Of a stretch of 64,000 bases of DNA, positions 44,983-55,689 are shown one piece after another (positions within the stretch are counted from its first letter, which is position 1; each line of letters opens with the position of its first letter). The stretch is taken from contig NC_080045.1 in the NCBI RefSeq assembly GCF_012489685.1, forward strand, positions 47,699,096 to 47,763,095. Reading direction: 5' to 3'. The notes beneath the pieces were generated by a model. The model saw only the letters and a program-made list of their open reading frames with translations. It ran no database searches and was not told where the DNA came from. The translations under genes were made by a program, and so were the position numbers. The stretch is from Lotus japonicus. Its lineage: Eukaryota > Streptophyta > Magnoliopsida > Fabales > Fabaceae.

Positions 44983-47200
44983 GTTGGATGGAGGCTAACC
45001 AACTTTATGCGGCTGGACGAGACATTACTTATTCAGAATATCCCACCAAATTTGTTTGGAAAGACGACACAAGAGAATGGCGCCCTAGAAAACAAGGTTT
45101 CTCAATTGGTAGAATTTCACATGTGCCTCCATCATGCGGCGATGACTATTACTTAAGGATCCTTCTGAACGTTCAAAAAGGTTGCACGAGTTTTAAAGAC
45201 ATTCTCACTGTGAAAGAAGTGACCTACAGTACTTTTAAGGATGCGTGTTGTGCTCTTGGTTTGCTAGAAGATGACAAAGAATTTGTAGACGCAATAAAAG
45301 AGGCTAGCTTCTGGGGGTCAGGAGAGTATCTTAGAAGACTGTTTGTGGTGTTGTTGATGTCTAACAACATGTCAAATCCCGAGGTAGTTTGGGATAAGTG
45401 CTGGCAAGAGCTTTCAGATGATATTCTCTACAGACAAAGAAGACGCTTAGATTACCCAGGTAAGCCTCCTTCATTTTGGATCATTCTAAATTGCGGATAA
45501 CCTGCCAAACTCATCTAATTTATCTGTCTGCAGGACTGAATCTAACAGATGATCAGAAAAAAAACCTGGCGCTCGCTGAGATTGAGAACATGCTACAAAA
45601 CAATGGCAGGAGCCTGCACAATTTTGTTTCCATGCCTTATCCTTCAGACATTGTTGTCGAAGACGTTGGACAAAGACTGATTGTAGAGGAGTTGAATTAC
45701 GACAGGAATGAAATGAGTGAATACTTGGACCAATGTCTCTCCTCAATAACTGACGAACAAAGGCATGCGTATGACAAAATAATTAACGCCGTCTATGGAA
45801 ACAAAGGAGGATTTTTCTTCCTGTATGGCTACGGTGGGACGGGTAAAACCTTTGTCTGGAAAACGCTTTCAGCATCCATTCGATCAAGAGGTGATATTGT
45901 TCTCAATGTGGCTTCAAGTGGTATTGCTGCACTGTTGTTGCCTGGAGGAAGGACGGCGCACTCCAGGTTCAAGATTCCCATACCTATAACTGAGGATTCA
46001 ACATGCAACATAAAGCATAACAGCCCTCATGCTAAATTGCTGATAAAGGCGAAACTGATCATTTGGGACGAAGCTCCTATGATGAGTAAATGGTGTTACG
46101 AGGCTTTGGATAAGTGCTTGAGAGACATTTTGAGGTTCACCCCAGGATATGACTCTAGCATGCCGTTCGGAGGAAAAGTTGTGGTTCTGGGCGGTGATTT
46201 CAGGCAAATCTTACCTGTAATTCCAAGGGCATCCAGGCAAGATGTCATCAGTGCAACAATAAATTCATCCTATCTATGGCCTTTTTGTGAAGTTCTTTGT
46301 TTGACAAAGAACATGAGACTCCTGCAAGGATCTTCGTGCTCAAGTGCATCAGATATAGCAGAATTTTCAGAATGGCTGTTGACTATAGGTGATGGCAAGG
46401 TCGGACAGCCAGTTAACGGCGAATCAGAAATTCAAATACCAGATGAAATCCTTATAAAAAACTCAGAAACCGGTTTTGAAGACTTGGTCAATTATACCTA
46501 CCCTGATTTGTTGCGCAACATGTCTAACTCTGAATACTTCAGGGAAAGATCCATTTTGGCCCCCACTATTGAACTGGTTGGAAAGGTCAATGATTACATG
46601 ATGTCTCGGGTCTCGGCAGAAGAAAGGGAATACTTGAGCTCTGATTCAATATACAAAGAAGACGGCAATGTTGAGAGTGAGCTGGATGCATTTTCCCCCG
46701 AGGTATTGAATGCGATGAACTATTCAGGACTGCCACCGCATAAGTTGAGTTTGAAAATTGGAGTCCCAGTAATGTTAATGAGAAATATCGACCAGTCCAA
46801 CGGATTGTGTAATGGAACAAGATTGACGGTGAAGAGATTTGGAGACCATGTCATTCAGTGCACCATTCTAACTGGGACTAAAGCTGGATCTACTGTACTG
46901 ATTCCTAGGATGACCATGAATACAAATAACACAAATCTACCGTTCCAATTTCAGAGACGGCAGTTGCCTATATGTGTCTGCTTCGGTATGACGATAAACA
47001 AAGCGCAGGGACAAACACTAGGGTGTGTTGGGTTATATCTTCCAAGATCGGTTTTTAGCCACGGACAATTATATGTGGCGCTATCAAGAGTCAAAAGCAA
47101 ACAAGGGCTAAGGATCCTCATAGAAAACCACGACGATCTTCCTTCTAATACAACAATTAATGCTGTGTATGAAGAAGTGTTTGACAATATAACTCCATAA
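44889..47200 (+). CDS. Helitron PIF1-type helicase (RepHel C-terminal half)
   Basis: An open frame runs from 44889, Helitron-like from about 44931, to 45459, a 74-bp GT-AG intron follows (45460-45533), and the frame continues to 47200. The first exon gives the linker typical of RepHel proteins (KADIKKNKFIGWMEANQ, YPTKFVWK, GFSIGRISHVPPSCGDDYYL, LGLLEDDKEF, DILYRQRRRLDYPG). The second holds a complete SF1 helicase: Walker A GYGGTGKT (about 45830), Walker B IIWDEAPM (about 46057), GGDFRQILPVIPR (about 46190) and C-terminal GMTINKAQGQTLG plus SHGQLYVALSRVKS (about 47060). The upstream Rep (HUH, two-tyrosine) nuclease is missing, replaced by LTR-gag sequence. No start codon is clearly native; ATG 44988 is the first. 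It could yield a helicase but not a working Helitron transposase. Confidence 0.9.
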
Positions 47201-48675
47201 GGTGCAGTTTTATGGAGTTCTACATATTCATTTATATTTAGTACTATAAACATTTACATGGTATTCCATTCATTCTAACATGAAATTTCTTTTGTTACTA
47301 GCTGAATTCGTGTATATAACCAAAAAAAATCAGAGACAATGACCTAAGTTAAAATAAGAAATTGAGCATAAGCCAAAAGCTTTTCTAGAATGTTACCTGT
47401 GTATCATCATTAAAAACAAGATCACGTGAGTTGTATCTATCCAGCAGATTGAATGCATTATGGTTGGCAAAATCATAAAACTGAAAATGAATCAAGAGAT
47501 TACTAAAACTATAGATTCAAGCAAACCAAAGCAACTCCAGCTACTGATTTGAAAGAGAATACCTGAAATAATTTGATGCACTGTTACAAGTACTTCAGAA
47601 TCATTATGTAATTTCAAAAGCAATACATTACCTGACATAAAAGTAATACTTCTTAAACCATCTTAATTATAGTTAAAATGAGAACCGCATAAGTAGTTTG
47701 TAATGTACAAAAAAGTATTTCTCAAAAGAGACCACTTATCAAAAGTAGCTAATCCCACATAATAATTAGCATAAAGCCACTGACCTTTCTCAACCTTGCG
47801 GCAATTTGCCCATTGCATTGCCCCTTTCGTATTGAAACCTGATCCAATGCAATCTGAACAACATAAACAAGGACATGAGAATCATTACAATACGATGTTA
47901 GCTCCTGTGGATGCACCAATCACCTCGAATTCAAAGAAACGATTGTGTAGCGCAATACACGAAGAAGCATGACGAATGAGATCGGAACTCAGGTTCAGAA
48001 GGAGAAAAATCAAAAGCTCATGAGAAATATAAATTTTAAAAAAAAAATGAATGGATACTTGAGGCCTATGCGAACCCTCTTATAAATCCATTTCATTAAA
48101 AAAAATTTTTTTTTTTAACATTACATCTATTTTCAATTTTTATTAGAGAAAGAGGTTCTTGGAGAATGAGAAAGAAATGATTGTGTAAAAATAGAATGAA
48201 AGCTGGGTGAGCGACTTTTCGGAGGAATAGGTCTGTGGTGGGAAAGAATATTTGACGAGTTAACGGAATTATTATAAGATTGACTTGAAAAGTTGACTAA
48301 AATTAATTTTTTTAATTATAAAAAACTAAAACAATATAAAAAAGAAAATAAGGACAAACAAATGACGGTAGATTAAAACACATTGAATTTTTTTTAAAAA
48401 AAAAATTGTTCAAAACACATATATTTAAAACAATGGTTAAGATGTATTTACTAAAAAAAAACATATATAGTGTAACACAACATTTAGATTAACAATTTTA
48501 TTAAACACAACTAACCCGTGCCTTACATGGGTAATTCCACTTGGACAACATAATTAATTTAAAACGCTATAACTAAACACAATTTCCACTACAAGACTTT
48601 AGACATTAAACTTAAAAGCTAATAAAACAGCATATAACAAAAGTCACCCGTGCCTCGCACGGGTAATTCAACTAG
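44926..48675 (+). mobile_element. Helitron, 5' part replaced
   Basis: The helicase gene is followed 1.5 kb downstream by a clear 3' terminus on the same strand: hairpin CCCGTGC-CTC-GCACGGG (48647-48663), TAATTCAA, CTAG (48672-48675), then T. A decayed second terminus (CCCGTGCCTTACATGGG, 48514-48530, then TAATTCCACTTGG) lies 145 bp upstream. Between gene and terminus are two exons of an unrelated gene on the minus strand. No 5' TC end is present, as the left side is an LTR-gag junction. Confidence 0.85.
47397..47853 (-). pseudogene. Two captured exons of an unidentified gene
   Basis: On the minus strand, exon A (47853-47785, after TTGTTCAG, before GTCAGT) encodes IALDQVSIRKGQCNGQ... (23 residues). 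Exon B (47480-47397, after TTTTCAG, before GTAACA) encodes FYDFANHNAFNLLDRYNSRD... (28 residues). Both are phase 0, 69 and 84 nt, and have good splice sites, so they read through as one 51-residue segment. An open frame at about 47987-47925 (HASSCIALHNRFFEFE before GTGATT) may be the preceding exon. I do not recognise the protein. It lies inside a Helitron, antisense to the helicase, which fits host-gene capture. Confidence 0.5.
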
Positions 48676-48838
48676 TATTTGTTAAAAATAATTCAATGTA
48701 ATTAATGCAGTTAGACTATTTTGTTATTTTGAATTTAATGTACTTTATCGCGTTATTAATGCAATAAATTTGGTATTTTTTAATAAATATGGTTTTTTAC
48801 GCATTAAAGGTTGAAAAATACCTTTGTTTAAATTTTAA

Positions 48839-48891
48839 CTAGTTGAATACCCGTGCACTGCACGGGCGACTTTATTATTAAATTTGTGTAC

Positions 48892-48925
<34 letters not shown>

Positions 48926-51900
48926 TGTAATTTTAATTCCTGGAAAAAATTTATACACAAAAGACCTCTTATGGTAGCACCAGTTGTTTTCGTCAAAGCT
49001 CATGTGATTCAAGCGGTTTCATGGGATCGAAGATGGTTTCTTGGGGTCAGTCACGCCGGGGCAAGTCTATGATTACTGTAATTGCTTAATTCGATGGTCA
49101 AATCCGGAACATGTGATTATTGCAGTGATTGATGAGTGATTTGTGAAAGTTCCGTATTGTCATTTCCTTGATCTTCTTGCCATTACTATTATATGAAAGA
49201 TGGCTTTGATATTAATTTGTCAATAATTCGAGATTCTTTGGACAAATGGACAGTGTCATATAATTCTGTGTTGTCATTTCCTTGATCTTCTTGCCATTAC
49301 TGTCGTATATGAATTTTTTTTCTGAATTTTCTTAAAAAAATTTATAATTGCCCAAATATTTTTTTAAGAACTTTGTAATTGCACAAAAATAGAAATATTT
49401 GTTAGAAATATATATATATATATATATATATTTAAAGTATTTTTTATACTATGAAAAAAGATTTTTAATGGATTTTTAATACTTTGTTTATGGATTTCAT
49501 ATATTATTATTTTCTAAAAAATATAAGGGATGTTAATGTTAATTGAGAAAAAACTTTTGGATTCAAAAGAGATCATGTTTTATCGCTTGCTGACCACGTT
49601 AAATTTCGTAGACGTCGAGCAGGGCTTTGATTTGCTTGCTGGTTTTTCTGTGTATATTAATAGCTCTTTTTGGGAGTTGCTTCATAAGATGTTGCTGGTT
49701 TGGTTTGTTTTGTTTGTTTTTTGGTCTTTGGTTTTTCTTGTCCTTGTTGATGTTTGGCTGATATTTTTCGGGGTTGGTTTTACTTTTTACTGGATTTTAA
49801 AACTATTTTTTTAGGGTAAAGTAAAACTCTCTTAATCAGAAAGCGATATTAGATTGTTTGTGACATTATGAAATTAACCAGGAGACCCTCTTTAACTCAT
49901 GTATGGACATAGTTATACAAAGTTAACTTTGTTATATAGTTTTTCACAACATTGGCGAACAACTTCACATGAACCAACCTGCAGGCAAAAACTTGACTAA
50001 GGTCCTTATAATCCTTCACAGTTACTGCAAGTGGGAGCGTGATCCGCCTCGTGATTTACACCTGTCATGTAACAAAAGAATATGTATTTCATAAACCAGA
50101 GATGTAAACCCAATTGGATGACAAATATGGATATCCCATTTCAAGAACAGGCTCTCGGCTAGCATAGAATCCAACGTAAGGCCAAATGGGGAGCATGTTG
50201 AAGACATGATCTGACTTTAATCATACCTTACAATTAGGCTGAAACCAACAAAATTCATGATAGATTTTGTTCAATATTAACACTTGAATCTAAATTTTTA
50301 TATTAGTTGTAGAACTGAATTAAGTAATCTCAAAAATTATGGATTGGTTAAAAATAATATTTTTTTTTCAAAAATAATTCATTTTATTTTACAAAAATAT
50401 TATTTTTCAATAATATTTTGTTATTTGTGTGGCTTGTTGGGTTTTCCTTTCTTTGTACCTCTTTCGTTTATTAATAAATAATTTCTCTTTTGCTCTAAAA
50501 AAATTGTTTAGTTTCAAAAAGATGTTAATAACTTCCTAAAAATAAAATATTGTGTTTAGTTAATGATATTGAAAAAAAATGTGTCATAAAAGCTGTGAGA
50601 ATAAGTAATAAAAATTGAAAATAGATGTGATGTGAAAAAAAAAGACATATTGTGTTTTCTTTTAGGGAAATAGATTGATATGAGGAAACCACGGGATATA
50701 AATATTCTAGAAGAAAATATTATTTTAATATATAAGATAGATAGATAGATAGATACATTGTTAGGGAATAATTTTGTTCGTATTTTTAAAATAAACCTAA
50801 TCTAACCGAATAACATTGTTGAGAGGAGGAGGTCCATGGATCAATTATTGGAGGGGGTAATTTGTCTTTCTGTTATACCAAAAAAATATCATAATTATAT
50901 TAATTCATTTCAAATTACATAAGATCAATTTATGGTAAATTTATGGTAAAATTGAAGAAATGAGCCCCAAGTTTAAAATAAAAATATAATGCACATTTAT
51001 TAGTAATGATTTATGATGCTAAGAATGCTCTTTACCAAGCAACGATTAAGCTAGTAAGGGGACTTCTTATTGAACCGGATCCAGAAATTGTCACGTGCGA
51101 TTGATCTCTAGGTGTCTTTCGATTTTTAGATTGAAATTTTTCATTGGAAATGTTGAGGTATTGACAATTCAAAGACATCCTGTGGGCATGAAGCATGACA
51201 TCCAGCGTACTAAATCCAATTCAATCAGTTTTTAATTTTCAAAAAAAAAGTAATGATTTATCTTTCAAATTATACAAAATTTTTATTTTTATTTTTTGGA
51301 CTTCATAAGATCAATGGTAAAATTTAAGAAGTTTTTTTTTTTGAAATGAAAATTTAAGATGTGAATGCCCAAGTTTTAAAACAAAAAAATTGGAGAAGAA
51401 TAAAGGAAAGGGATCGAAGTAAAATTAATAATCAAATTGGAGAATAAGAAATTTGGAAAAAAAAACTATATCATTTACTAAAAGATTAATAAAAAGATTT
51501 AATTTTATAAAATAAAATCGTTAAAATTTTTCAATTTTAAAATATTTTCGAATTTTATTTTTTAAATATTTAATATATAAAAAAAAATTACAAAGTAAAA
51601 TTAAGATCCAAAATTGAAAAAAAAAATAGCAATCTTTATTTAAGAACGAATTTGAAATTGAAATTCAATTTTTTGATAGAGAAGTATGAACTAAATGTAC
51701 TTTTTATTCAAGAAATATGTTAAAAAAGTAAATGGAATAAGTGAATGTGTTTTAAAAGATATTCATGATTTCATTAAAAAAAATTGGGTTAATATTAAAT
51801 TTACAATTTTTCAAAAACTACAAAGTGGTAACAAATATTAATTTGTTGATAAATTACAAAATAGTTAGAATAAAAATGACATAAAATATGTGCATGATTT

Positions 51901-53145
51901 CATAAAAAATATATTATTATTTGATTGATAAGAAAATATTATTGAACAAATTCCATGAGCCTTCCATATCATCGCTAATTTCGTCTTCTTGGTTCTTGAA
52001 ATTTGCATCTATTGGAGCTAGCACATGAAATTTTCCAAACCTTAAAAGGTGAAGAAAAAAGAAAAATGTTATTATCAATCCACTTCCGTAGGATATTTTT
52101 ATACGACAACAACCTGAAAGAATTTTTGATTAAGCTCTTGTGTGGTGCATCACAAAATAGCAATAGGCTTGGAAAGTAAAGTATCTTTCATCATCAACCC
52201 TATTTGCATGCATAAGAGAACAAAAAGGAAAGAAGGGAAGACATTCACCTGCAATAACTCAACACAAACAACAATGATGACATATGGAAGCAATTGCACA
52301 GTTACTTGGGGTAATTTTTATTTTTGAGAATTTTTCTTCTTCCTTTATACAAATGAAAACGTAAAAATAAAAAAGAGAGACGAAATCAAAATAGAACCAG
52401 CACTCACGATTCCATACCAAAGGTAAGACTTTTCTCCTTGTAGATCCACCACACCACACAACAACTTCTCACAAAGGAACTCACACGTGAATGGTTGTTT
52501 CGTATAAACAAAACCAAATTAAAGATGCAAATTCCCTTAGGAGAAAAAATAGATGCAAATGATAGTTACCTGAAAGAAATTAAGCATGGCTTCAAGAAGA
52601 AGGACGGGTTGTCAAGGAGCTTCTGAATTACAACGGGAGAAAAAGTAGACGAAACGGGGGAAGCAAGCGTATGAGGTAAAAATTTGAATGAAAGCAATAA
52701 AATAGTTGCTCCCTAATTATTTTTTAAATAAATTGCTCCCTTTAAAAATGAATGTAATTTTAAAAAATTATATTATTTCGTGAAAATATAAGTTAACTCA
52801 ATATATGTTTTTTTATATATGCTTTCCTTTTTTGCAGGGATTTGGTTTTTTTTAATATGTATTAAAAATATGTACAGATTTAATACATATTTTTATATAT
52901 GCTTTTCTTTTTTGCATGGATTTTTTTTTAATATGTATTTCAAACATTCAGATTTAATATTGGAAAACAAAATTTATGTTCAGATTTAATATTTGTTATG
53001 TATTCAAAGATAAGAAAAATATTTGTTTTTTTAATGCAGATTTAATATTGAAAAACAAAATTTGTATATTTTTTATTGGGATGATATGGGGGTGACACTT
53101 GGCAAAACCTTCTAGAAAAAACCTTCCTTTAGTATATTATATAGA
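48839..53145 (-). mobile_element. Complete non-autonomous Helitron, 4307 bp
   Basis: On the minus strand the element starts TC at 53145-53144 (TCTATATAATATACTAAAGG, preceded by A). It ends with a CCCGTGC-AGT-GCACGGG hairpin (48866-48850), TATTCAA, CTAG (48842-48839), then T. The sequences outside the two ends join to match a sister repeat at 53652-53700 that has no insertion, which confirms both boundaries and the A/T target. No Rep/helicase; a few short ORFs only (for example 49530-49814 and 50022-50207), none recognised. It contains a GATA tract (about 50729-50756). Confidence 0.92.
48892..48924. repeat. (ATT)n microsatellite
   Basis: About eleven ATT units just inside the 3' end of the minus-strand Helitron. 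Confidence 0.95.
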
Positions 53146-55181
53146 TTTTTTAAATGTTAAATATCATAAATGCGCTTGATTATTTATTTACTAAAAGTTA
53201 ATGCAGAAAAAAATAATTAAATTCGTGACTAATAATATTTTTGAAAACGTAACTTAAATTATATAATTAAATCATTGTAATTAAGGAAATAAAATAAATT
53301 TTGTCATGAATTTTTAAAGTCAACCGAATTAATGAAAAACTTTTACGGATTCATTCTAAAAATAATTGAACGTAATTAATGCTGTTAAGCTATTTTGTTA
53401 TTTTTAATTTATTTTACAATATGTCGTAATTAATGCAATAAATTTGGAATATTTATAATAAATGATGGTTATTACTATTTTTACCCATTAAAACTTAATT
53501 AAATTATAATTTCTTTGTAGTTAAGTAGTTTTTTTTAGTAACAGGGGAGTAACAACAATTAAATAAAATTATTTTATTTTATAAATTTTAATAATGAAAT
53601 TGTTAAAAAAAGTCAAGCATTAAATCAAGTTTTTTTGTACCAATTAAAGGTTGGAAAATACCTTTTTGAAAATTTTAATTTTTATATGTTAAAAATCATA
53701 AATGCGCGTGATTATTAATTGACTAAAAGTTAATGCAGTAAAAAAATCATTAAATGCATGACTAATTTCACGTTTAAGTATTTATTAAAGTATATAATTA
53801 AATCATTGTGTTTTCAAAAGAGAAAATATCTAATGAAATCATTGTAATTAAAGATTAGTCAACTAAATTAATGATAAACTTTATTTTAGAATATCTCTTT
53901 ATTAATGCAATAAATTTGGAATACTTATAATAAGTGATGGTTATTCATTTTTTACGCATTTAAACATTAATTAAATTATAATTTCATTATAGTTATGTAA
54001 TTTCTTTTTTTTTTGAACAGGAGTACGCCCTTGAATGAAATTATAAGTAATTAAAATTTTAGTAATTTTATTTTCTAAAGTATAGTAATCAAATTGTTAA
54101 AAAAGTCAAGCATTAAATAATTTTTTTTCTATAAATTAAAGTTGAAAAATACGTTTATTTAAATTTAAATTTTTAAATACTAAAACACATAAGTGCGCGT
54201 GATTATTTAAGGAATAAAAGTAAATGTAGGAAAAAGTCATCACAATGCGTTTATTAATTTGTATTGTGAGAAGTTATGATTTTTAATCACTCCTTTAATT
54301 TATTTATTTATTATTAAATTCGCAGTGTAATATGTTTCAATATGATTGTTCAACAATATTTTTGGACAATTAGTAAAGAAGCAAAACGTATAAAGAAAAC
54401 CAATAATAACAACAACATAAAATAGAATTGCCAAGCAAATTAAATAATGTCGTCAAAACTAAAATCTGGTAATCACATTTTACTAATTTATGTAAATTTG
54501 TGATGCCTCATAAATTTTACCATCATAAAAATTTCAAAAAATACAGAATTATTTAGGTTGTGAATTGGATAACTTCGGAAAAATAAATATCCGAGAAACA
54601 TGTAAATTCTTTTAGAGACTTCCCATTAGACTGAAGATGCTTGTCAATATAATTAATTCAATGTAACTACTTAATAATGCAGTAAATTTGTAATATTTGT
54701 AACAAATGATCGGAATTAATTTTGTTACACATTAAAACGAACGTCAAATTTTTTTTTACAGTTAACGACCTTCTTGAATGTAAGTGAACATTATTTTTTT
54801 TGTTACACATTTTTTTTTGAAACTGGTTACAAAATTAATTGTAATGTAATTAAAATAATGTTATTTCCCTTTTTAATAAACAATAGTAAAAAACATTCAA
54901 GAATTAAAATATTTTTTTGTTTCTATAAATTAAAGTTTGATAAAGACATTGATTTAACATTTTGAATTTTAAAAATTGTAAACGCGTGTTATTATTAATT
55001 AACTAAAATTTAATATAGAAAAAAATCATTAAATGCGTGAAAAAACCATATTTATTGCAGCTATATATCTGTCAGTAGTGCCTACATAGGTGAACAACAT
55101 ATATTTTATAAATTAAGAAATAAATAAATAGTAAATTTGAAAACACTAATTCTGCAATGAAAAATTGTACACGCAACATAC

Positions 55182-55675
55182 GTGGGTGCGTCTTTCCTTT
55201 CCCAAGCTGGATCAAAACCACTGCTCCGTGTGCACGACCAGTGGAGATGAAATCAATGTATTCATCTACAAAGTTCCTTATCAAAGCACATTCTCTTTTG
55301 GCTCTACAAAATCAAATAATGAAATACATTAGGCTTTTCGGTCTAAAAAGAGATTGAAATTATTTTCACATCAAGGCCAATATGGTCACCTTGCTGCAGA
55401 AAGCTCAAATTGAACGATATTCTCGACCTTTTCGTGAACATTAAATTCTTGAACTCTTCCAACTTTAGTTAAAACTCAAATTACATCTATAATTTTTAAA
55501 AATCAGAAAAATATAGAATAAATGTAAACATAAAAGAAAAAAAGAGTTAACAAAGTCTCACCGATTAAACAGTTGTAGCCGACATCTAGGTTTGGGACAT
55601 CGGGTAATCGGATAAAAGAGTATGGTAAGCAACTTATGAGAAAATCATTAATTTGATGAAACCAAGTATCATCCC
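55182..55675 (-). pseudogene. Replication protein A 70-kDa-like fragment
   Basis: Three exons on the minus strand join in frame through GT-AG introns. Exon W (about 55675-55562) reads PYSFIRLPDVPNLDVGYNCL. Exon X (55486-55390) reads DVI*VLTKVGRVQEFNVHEK then VQFELSAA. Exon Y (55303-55182) reads RAKRECALIRNFVDEYIDFI then GAVVLIQLGKGKTHP. The order (LIDVIGVLTKVG, then ECALFGxxVDE, then AVVxIQxxKxKT) is that of plant RPA1-like OB-fold proteins (single-stranded DNA binding). A TGA at 55478-55476 replaces an expected Gly. Neither the start nor the C-terminal zinc-binding domain is present; a satellite array begins right beside the 5' side. RPA-like genes are often carried by plant Helitrons, but no Helitron end brackets this copy, so host or Helitron origin is open. 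Confidence 0.65.
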
Positions 55676-55689
55676 GGAAGTTGAGTTAA

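Larger units (their letters stand above)
48676..55060. repeat. Tandem array of diverged 0.5-0.8 kb AT-rich repeats
   Basis: A unit containing GTAATTAATGC(A/T)GTTA, TTAATGCAATAAATTTGG, ATTAAAGGTTG(A/G)AAAATACC and the marker GCGC(G/T)TGATTATT recurs. The last marker is at about 53173, 53703, 54195 and (diverged) 54983, and the first parts of a further unit lie at 48690-48838. Spacing is irregular (about 490-790 bp). Two Helitron 3' ends and one whole Helitron sit in the array. No coding potential. Confidence 0.7.

Noticed and set aside
47566..47634. A third captured exon between the two Helitron cargo exons
   Set aside because: It is 69 nt with AG and GT-like borders but contains an in-frame TGA in the phase required by its neighbours.
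48892..50760. ATT, AT and GATA tracts as CRISPR-like or origin-like arrays
   Set aside because: They are simple microsatellites without spacers or any associated genes, in a eukaryotic context.
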